From NCBI GenBank assembly GCA_947474225.1, contig CANJHS010000018.1:1-58705 (forward strand): a stretch of DNA of 58,705 nucleotides, written 5' to 3'. This DNA is from Roseiflexaceae bacterium. GTDB lineage: Bacteria > Chloroflexota > Chloroflexia > Chloroflexales > Roseiflexaceae. Positions 54,155-58,705 of this stretch are shown here, piece by piece. Every line of letters starts with the position of its first letter. The first letter of the stretch is position 1. The translations under genes and the position numbers were made by a program. The notes beneath the pieces are model-generated. The model made no database searches and was not told where the DNA came from. It was given only the letters and a program-made list of their open reading frames with translations.

Positions 54155-55325
54155 GCTTCCCGCAATTGCTTCCCTCAGTGCTGCAGATGTGCTGGTGGCC
54201 AACGAACCTGCCTGGTTGCAGACGTGGCGCCAAGCCGGTCTCGCCGCATTCAACACACTCGAGATGCCCTATTGGCGGCGTACCGATCTGACAGCCTTTG
54301 GCTTTGCCGATATGCAACTCAGTGCCGACTCTGGGACCTTTCGCATTGGCGCAGATGCGCCCCCAGGTGTGGTGGTCATGCCGATGCATCTTGCAGTGCA
54401 TGAACATGTAACACTCATGCAGGCGAATTTGGGCGCCGCCGTGGCTGTCAACGTATCAAAGTATGCTGCGCTCAACGCAGCAACGTGGCGTGATGGCTGG
54501 TTTGTCTATGTCCCCAAAAATCTCGAAACGACGCTCCCGCTGCACCTGATTCAGGGCTTTGGGGCAGGTAATACACTCATGTCGCGGAACTTGGTCGTGC
54601 TCGAGCGTGGTGCTCGCTTGACCCTCGTAGAGCAATTGATGGGCAACGGCGGACCGTATAGCAATGTCGTCACTGAACTCATCCTGGGCGACGGCGCAAC
54701 GCTCAAATACACCGGTATGCAGACCTGGGGCTCAGCAGTCCATCACGTCGGCCATGTGGTCGCCAAAGTGGGCAACGACGCAACCATCGAGTGGTCAGCC
54801 ATTAACACTGGCGCACTCCATGCACATATCGAAGCCGAGACGAATTTGATTGGGAACGGCTCGCGGGTCGATTGGATGGCTGCCACCGTTGCGAGCGACG
54901 GACAGCGTCTTTTGACTGCTCCCTGGTTGCGCCATGTGGGTCGCTCAACCGAAGCCCACATGGACTTCAAGACGGTCGTCAAAGGCTCAGGCTATGCAAC
55001 CTTCGACGGCATGATCAAAATCGAAGGCGGGAGCACCGATACCATTACACGGCTCGAAGAGCACGCATTGCATCTCTCTCCGCAAGCACGCAGTGACTCA
55101 ATCCCAGGGCTCAAAATCGATACCAACAACGTCCAAAAGGCTGGTCACGCATCGACCAGCGGTGAAGTCGACGACGAGCAACTCTTTTATATGCAGGCAC
55201 GCGGCATTTCCAAATCCGAGGCAGTGCATATGATCGTGATGGGCTTTTTCGAGCCAGTATTGGACCGCATTCCGCTCGAATCCCTGCGCGAGCAGGTTAC
55301 CGCAGCGATCGCCGCGCGGATCTAG
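54144..55325 (+). CDS. sufD: Fe-S cluster assembly protein SufD
   Basis: 393 residues, overlapping sufC by 11 bp. It shares the parallel beta-helix core with Suf[19 protein letters not shown], then [19 protein letters not shown], and the C-terminal [21 protein letters not shown] and [20 protein letters not shown]. The D-type rather than B-type call rests on its shorter length, its lack of the N-terminal SufB region, and its position between sufC and sufS as in Bacillus. It forms the SufBC2D complex, with SufB as the cluster-building partner. Confidence 0.93.
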   Translation: MATKLPAIASLSAADVLVANEPAWLQTWRQAGLAAFNTLEMPYWRRTDLTAFGFADMQLSADSGTFRIGADAPPGVVVMPMHLAVHEHVTLMQANLGAAVAVNVSKYAALNAATWRDGWFVYVPKNLETTLPLHLIQGFGAGNTLMSRNLVVLERGARLTLVEQLMGNGGPYSNVVTELILGDGATLKYTGMQTWGSAVHHVGHVVAKVGNDATIEWSAINTGALHAHIEAETNLIGNGSRVDWMAATVASDGQRLLTAPWLRHVGRSTEAHMDFKTVVKGSGYATFDGMIKIEGGSTDTITRLEEHALHLSPQARSDSIPGLKIDTNNVQKAGHASTSGEVDDEQLFYMQARGISKSEAVHMIVMGFFEPVLDRIPLESLREQVTAAIAARI

Positions 55326-55345
55326 GAACAAACCAAAGGCACGTC

Positions 55346-56575
55346 ATGCACACACCGCCATTCGATATCGCAGCAGTGCGGCGAGATTTCCCCATCCTCC
55401 AGTTGCCGATCGAACGGCCAGTGGCGTTCCTCGACAGTGCCTCGTCTTCGCAGAAGCCCGAAGCAGTCATTGCTGCTCAGGCTGCCTATTACCGCACGAC
55501 CAATGCCAATGTCCACCGCGGCGTGTATCAGCTCAGCGAGCAAGCGACGTATGAGTTCGAGCGTGCCCGCGGTCGCGTTGCGTTGTTTATCCATGCCCAC
55601 AGCGCCCGCGAAATAGTCTTTACGCGCAACACCACAGAGGCTATTAATCTCGTTGCGCATAGTTGGGGTGGGACGAATCTCAGCGCTGGCGATGTGATTT
55701 TGCTGAGCCAAATGGAGCATCACTCCAATATTGTGCCCTGGCAGTTACTCGCTCAACGCACTGGAGCAATCCTGCGTGCCATTCCCATCGACAGCAGCGG
55801 ACGACTGATACTCGACGATCTCGACACACTCCTCAAAGGCGTCAAATTGGTAGCGGTGACGCATCAATCAAACGTCCTTGGGACCATCAACCCCGTCCAC
55901 TATTTGGCGAGCAAGGCGCACGCCGTCGGCGCGCTGATATTGGTCGATGGGGCGCAGAGTGTGCCACATATGCCGACCGATGTCCAGGCATTGGGGATCG
56001 ACTTCTTGGCATTTAGTGGCCACAAAATGTTGGCACCGACCGGAGTGGGCGTGCTGTGGGGTCGCAAGGCCTTGCTCGACGCCATGCCACCGTTTATGGG
56101 TGGTGGCTCGATGATCAAAACCGTCACCATCGAAGTCAGCACATACGCCGACGTGCCGGCGCGCTTCGAAGCCGGTACGCCAATGATAGGTGAAGCAATT
56201 GCCCTCGGCCATGCCATCGATTATCTCAATGGAATCGGCATGGCAAAGATTGCTGCATACGAAGAGACGCTTGGGCATTATTTGCTCGACCAGCTCGCCG
56301 AAGTCGCTGGGGTGACGGTCTACGGACCTCCTATCGGCCCCGAACGTGCTGCAATGGCATCGTTCACTGTCGATTGTGCCCACCCACACGACGTCGCCCA
56401 GGTCCTCGATAGCGAGGGGGTGGCGGTCCGTGCCGGACATCATTGCACACAGCCGTTACACGCCGCACTTGATATCCCATCCACCGCACGAGCGTCGTGC
56501 TATCTCTATAATACGACTCACGATATCGATCGTTTGGTCGATGGTTTACGCAAAGTGAAAACACTCTTTGCCTAG
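55346..56575 (+). CDS. sufS: cysteine desulfurase SufS (group II)
   Basis: 409 residues. The PLP lysine is Lys227 in AFSGHKMLAPTGVGVL; the active-site cysteine is Cys367 in VRAGHHCTQPLH, with the group II RxGHHCxxP pattern. The N-terminus (FPILQ, FLDSASSSQKPEAVI and NVHRGVYQLSEQAT) is typical. It takes sulfur from cysteine as an enzyme persulfide and passes it to SufU, encoded 14 bp downstream. AAAGG precedes ATG 55346. Confidence 0.97.
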   Translation: MHTPPFDIAAVRRDFPILQLPIERPVAFLDSASSSQKPEAVIAAQAAYYRTTNANVHRGVYQLSEQATYEFERARGRVALFIHAHSAREIVFTRNTTEAINLVAHSWGGTNLSAGDVILLSQMEHHSNIVPWQLLAQRTGAILRAIPIDSSGRLILDDLDTLLKGVKLVAVTHQSNVLGTINPVHYLASKAHAVGALILVDGAQSVPHMPTDVQALGIDFLAFSGHKMLAPTGVGVLWGRKALLDAMPPFMGGGSMIKTVTIEVSTYADVPARFEAGTPMIGEAIALGHAIDYLNGIGMAKIAAYEETLGHYLLDQLAEVAGVTVYGPPIGPERAAMASFTVDCAHPHDVAQVLDSEGVAVRAGHHCTQPLHAALDIPSTARASCYLYNTTHDIDRLVDGLRKVKTLFA

Positions 56576-56589
56576 TTGGGAGGGTCACC

Positions 56590-56994
56590 ATGAGTGACAT
56601 GTATCGCGATTTGATTCTGGAACACCATCGTTACCCTCACAACTACGGGACCCTCGATCCCCATGATGTGTCCCAAGAAGAGCATAACCCGCTCTGTGGC
56701 GATCGCATTCGCCTGGATTTGCGTATCGCCGATGGCAAAATCGCCGAAGTCGCATTCTCGGGCAAAGGCTGCGCCGTCAGCCAAGCAGCAGCGTCAATGC
56801 TCACCGATGAACTCATCGGTATGGACGTGAACACTGCCCGTGCGTATGGCAAAGAAGACGTCCTCGAGCTCATTGGGCTCCCTCTCGACAAAAATCCCGT
56901 GCGCCTCAAATGCGCACTTCTGTCGCTCAAGGCCATGAAAGTGGGCTTGTACCGATATCTCGGCCAAAAACTCGACGCTGATGAATTGGATTAA
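56590..56994 (+). CDS. sufU: Fe-S cluster assembly sulfur-transfer protein SufU
   Basis: 134 residues. The zinc/sulfur ligands are Cys36 and Asp38 (NPLCGDRI), Cys61 (GKGCAVSQAAASML) and Cys108 (RLKCALLSLKAM). The 18-21-residue insertion between the second and third cysteine regions that distinguishes SufU from IscU is present (MDVNTARAYGKEDVLELIG). SufU accepts persulfide sulfur from SufS through a zinc-ligand exchange. GGGAGGG lies six bases before the ATG, and sufB follows after 22 bp. Confidence 0.95.
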   Translation: MSDMYRDLILEHHRYPHNYGTLDPHDVSQEEHNPLCGDRIRLDLRIADGKIAEVAFSGKGCAVSQAAASMLTDELIGMDVNTARAYGKEDVLELIGLPLDKNPVRLKCALLSLKAMKVGLYRYLGQKLDADELD

Positions 56995-57016
56995 CTACTA
57001 GAAGTGAGAGACTGCG

Positions 57017-58432
57017 ATGACCGTTGAAGCAAACGAACTCGAGTTTGATTACTCCAAATACGGCTTCCGCCAGGAAGAGAACTATGTCTTTAAGTCCGGC
57101 AAAGGCCTGAGCGAAGATGTTGTGCGCGAATTGTCCATGATGAAGGGCGAGCCTGAGTGGATGCTCAAGCGCCGTTTGCAGGCCTTGGCAATTTTCTACA
57201 AGAAGCCAACGCCCCTCGATGGCGCCTGGGGCAACCCCGATTTGGCTGCTCTCAATTACGACGACATCCACTACTTTGTGCGTGCCGGTGATAAGCCTGC
57301 CACCGATTGGGATGCAGTCCCCGAAGAAATCAAGAACACCTTCGAACGCCTCGGCATCCCCGAAGCAGAACGCAAGTTCCTCGCTGGCGTCGGCGCTCAA
57401 TACGAGTCCGAAGTCGTCTATCACTCCCTGCGTGAAGAATGGTCGAAGCTCGGCGTTATCTTCCTCGATACCGACACTGCCCTCAAAGAGCAGCCCGAGA
57501 TGTTCAAGCAGTACTTCGGCACCATCATTCCTTCTGCTGACAACAAGTATGCAGCCCTCAACACGGCCGTCTGGTCGGGCGGGTCGTTTGTCTACGTACC
57601 CAAGGGAGTGCATGTCGACATTCCTCTGCAGGCGTACTTCCGTATCAATGCAGAAAACATGGGGCAGTTCGAGCGCACCCTCATCATCATCGACGAAGGC
57701 GCTTCGGCACACTACATCGAAGGTTGCACCGCACCACAATATTCGACCAACTCATTGCACTCGGCAGTTGTCGAAATTGTGGTCAAAAAAGGCGGTAAAT
57801 TCCGCTACACTACCATTCAAAACTGGGCCAATAATATCTTCAATCTGGTCACCAAGCGGGCTGTCGCCTACGAAGACGCCAGCATGGAATGGGTCGATGG
57901 CAACATCGGTTCGAAGTTGACCATGAAGTACCCTTCGGTCTATTTGATGGGTCGCGGTGCCCGTGGCGAAGTCTTGTCCGTCGCCTATGCCGGCAAAGGC
58001 CAGCACCAGGATGCCGGTGCCAAGATGGTCCACAATGCACCAGACACCACCAGCGTGATTACCAACAAGTCCGTCTCCAAGGGCGGTGGCAAAACCACCT
58101 ACCGTGGTCTGGTCAAGGTCCATCCCGGTGCCACTGGCTCCAAGATCAACGTCAACTGCGACGCCTTGATTTTGGATGATAAGTCCCGATCCGATACCAT
58201 TCCCTATATCGAAGTCGAAGAAGCCAATGTCACGCTGGCGCACGAAGCAACCGTCGGCCGCATCGGTGAAGAGCAACTCTTCTATCTGATGAGCCGTGGT
58301 ATCTCAAAAGCCGAGGCCTTGTCGATGATTGTGTTGGGCTTCATGGAGCCGTTCACCCGTGAACTTCCAATGGAATACGCGGTCGAGCTCAATCGTCTCA
58401 TCCAACTCGAAATGGAAGGTTCGGTCGGGTAA
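57017..58432 (+). CDS. sufB: Fe-S cluster assembly scaffold SufB
   Basis: 471 residues. It has the SufB N-terminal region ([20 protein letters not shown], then [11 protein letters not shown] and [15 protein letters not shown]), the [19 protein letters not shown] block, [14 protein letters not shown] with the conserved cysteine, and the closing [21 protein letters not shown]. SufB forms the cluster with SufC2D. It is the last of the tightly spaced genes and is followed by a strong terminator. Similarity to SufD ([20 protein letters not shown] vs [20 protein letters not shown]) is the usual family relation. Confidence 0.97.
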   Translation: MTVEANELEFDYSKYGFRQEENYVFKSGKGLSEDVVRELSMMKGEPEWMLKRRLQALAIFYKKPTPLDGAWGNPDLAALNYDDIHYFVRAGDKPATDWDAVPEEIKNTFERLGIPEAERKFLAGVGAQYESEVVYHSLREEWSKLGVIFLDTDTALKEQPEMFKQYFGTIIPSADNKYAALNTAVWSGGSFVYVPKGVHVDIPLQAYFRINAENMGQFERTLIIIDEGASAHYIEGCTAPQYSTNSLHSAVVEIVVKKGGKFRYTTIQNWANNIFNLVTKRAVAYEDASMEWVDGNIGSKLTMKYPSVYLMGRGARGEVLSVAYAGKGQHQDAGAKMVHNAPDTTSVITNKSVSKGGGKTTYRGLVKVHPGATGSKINVNCDALILDDKSRSDTIPYIEVEEANVTLAHEATVGRIGEEQLFYLMSRGISKAEALSMIVLGFMEPFTRELPMEYAVELNRLIQLEMEGSVG

Positions 58433-58451
58433 CTGACCGTCCTGTCCCGGT

Positions 58452-58483
58452 CCGAGTCGCAGGGCATCCTGCGACTCGGTTTT
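58452..58483 (+). terminator. intrinsic terminator after sufB
   Basis: A perfect 12-bp stem (CCGAGTCGCAGG at 58452-58463 with CCTGCGACTCGG at 58468-58479), a GCAT loop and TTTT. It ends 19 bp before the Rieske gene, so expression of that gene needs read-through or its own promoter. Confidence 0.88.
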
Positions 58484-58502
58484 CTATATCGAGGAGTATC
58501 CC

Positions 58503-58705
58503 ATGACCACTGCTGTATGCCTGTTATCCGAATTACCGGTCGGCGCGACCATGCAAGTGCACGTCGATGGCAAACCGGTTGGGTTGTTCAATGTCCGTGG
58601 TACCATCTACGCTATTGGCAACATCTGTACTCATGCCTACGCCGAACTCCACGACGGCTATGTGGATGACGACGACTGCACCGTCGATTGCCCGCTGCAC
58701 GGTGC
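58503..58705 (+). CDS. Rieske-type [2Fe-2S] ferredoxin, N-terminal part (cut by the window edge)
   Basis: 67 complete codons before the end of the window. The cluster ligands are visible as CTHA (Cys43, His45) and CPLHG (Cys63, His66), the usual CXH...CXXH Rieske pattern, within a fold beginning LLSELPVGATMQVHVDG. Spacing of the pairs fits small biphenyl-dioxygenase-type ferredoxins, which are often appended to bacterial suf operons. It probably receives clusters from, or gives electrons to, SUF-linked reactions; this is inference. GAGGAG lies eight bases before ATG 58503. The C-terminus is not seen. Confidence 0.9.
   Translation, partial: MTTAVCLLSELPVGATMQVHVDGKPVGLFNVRGTIYAIGNICTHAYAELHDGYVDDDDCTVDCPLHG

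Overview
The window looks like a chromosomal segment of a Chloroflexota bacterium of moderate to high GC content. The best phylum clue is the secreted protein at 16284..18686. It ends in the 'LTYVPNNPAGWQIEQGN / GRHYYRWRYG' style of extracellular repeat that I associate with this phylum. A SufR-controlled SUF operon of the Bacillus/actinobacterial gene order, a split carboxyltransferase (accD-accA), a zinc-binding L28 and an Asp23 protein agree with a monoderm-like lineage, but the phylum call is inference. No rRNA, tRNA, CRISPR array, insertion sequence or prophage was seen.

Layout. 1-9.6 kb is housekeeping: ftsK (cut at the left edge), recJ, a DnaJ-type zinc-finger membrane protein, then recG-degV-asp23 on the minus strand, with rpmB divergent and a HAD phosphatase after it. 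9.6-14.7 kb holds a lipid-linked sugar flippase whose 3' end runs into convergent prmC, then accD-accA, with ppk2 divergent. 14.7-23.9 kb is a more lineage-specific block: a protein coupled to ppk2, a probably dead M28-like membrane protein, a large secreted PPC-domain protein, a single-domain chromate transporter and two tandem paralogous polytopic membrane proteins of GT-C type. 23.9-31.1 kb is an S-adenosylmethionine cluster: a deoxyhypusine-synthase-like (probably homospermidine-type) enzyme divergent from mtnA, then an adenosine-kinase-like PfkB protein, a Gfo/Idh/MocA oxidoreductase, ahcY and metK. Together these can make SAM, recycle S-adenosylhomocysteine and feed methylthioadenosine salvage. 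31.3-36 kb carries small single-gene units (GNAT, tpx, lysA, TM2 protein, rhaM, an orphan AbiEi-like regulator).

36-45.3 kb is an accessory cell-surface glycan locus. It contains an SGNH/acyltransferase-3 pseudogene with two single-base frameshifts, a 629-bp gene-free stretch, a 1507-residue three-domain glycosyltransferase built on a roughly 555-residue internal tandem duplication, and two sulfotransferases. 45.4-50.6 kb has an orphan hydantoinase-A protein divergent from an alditol-oxidase-like flavoprotein, an atypical LuxR-type response regulator lacking its phosphorylation residues, and a second Gfo/Idh/MocA protein. 50.9-58.7 kb holds aroK-aroB and the complete sufR-sufC-sufD-sufS-sufU-sufB operon, followed by a Rieske-type ferredoxin cut by the right edge.

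Regulation. Many transcription units are preceded by a recurring extended -10 element close to TG-GG-TATAAT, and several have strong intrinsic terminators. I found no single clear-cut new system. The best candidates for something undescribed are the sulfated-glycan locus with its duplicated glycosyltransferase, the DHS-like gene inside the SAM cycle cluster, and the pseudo-receiver regulator.
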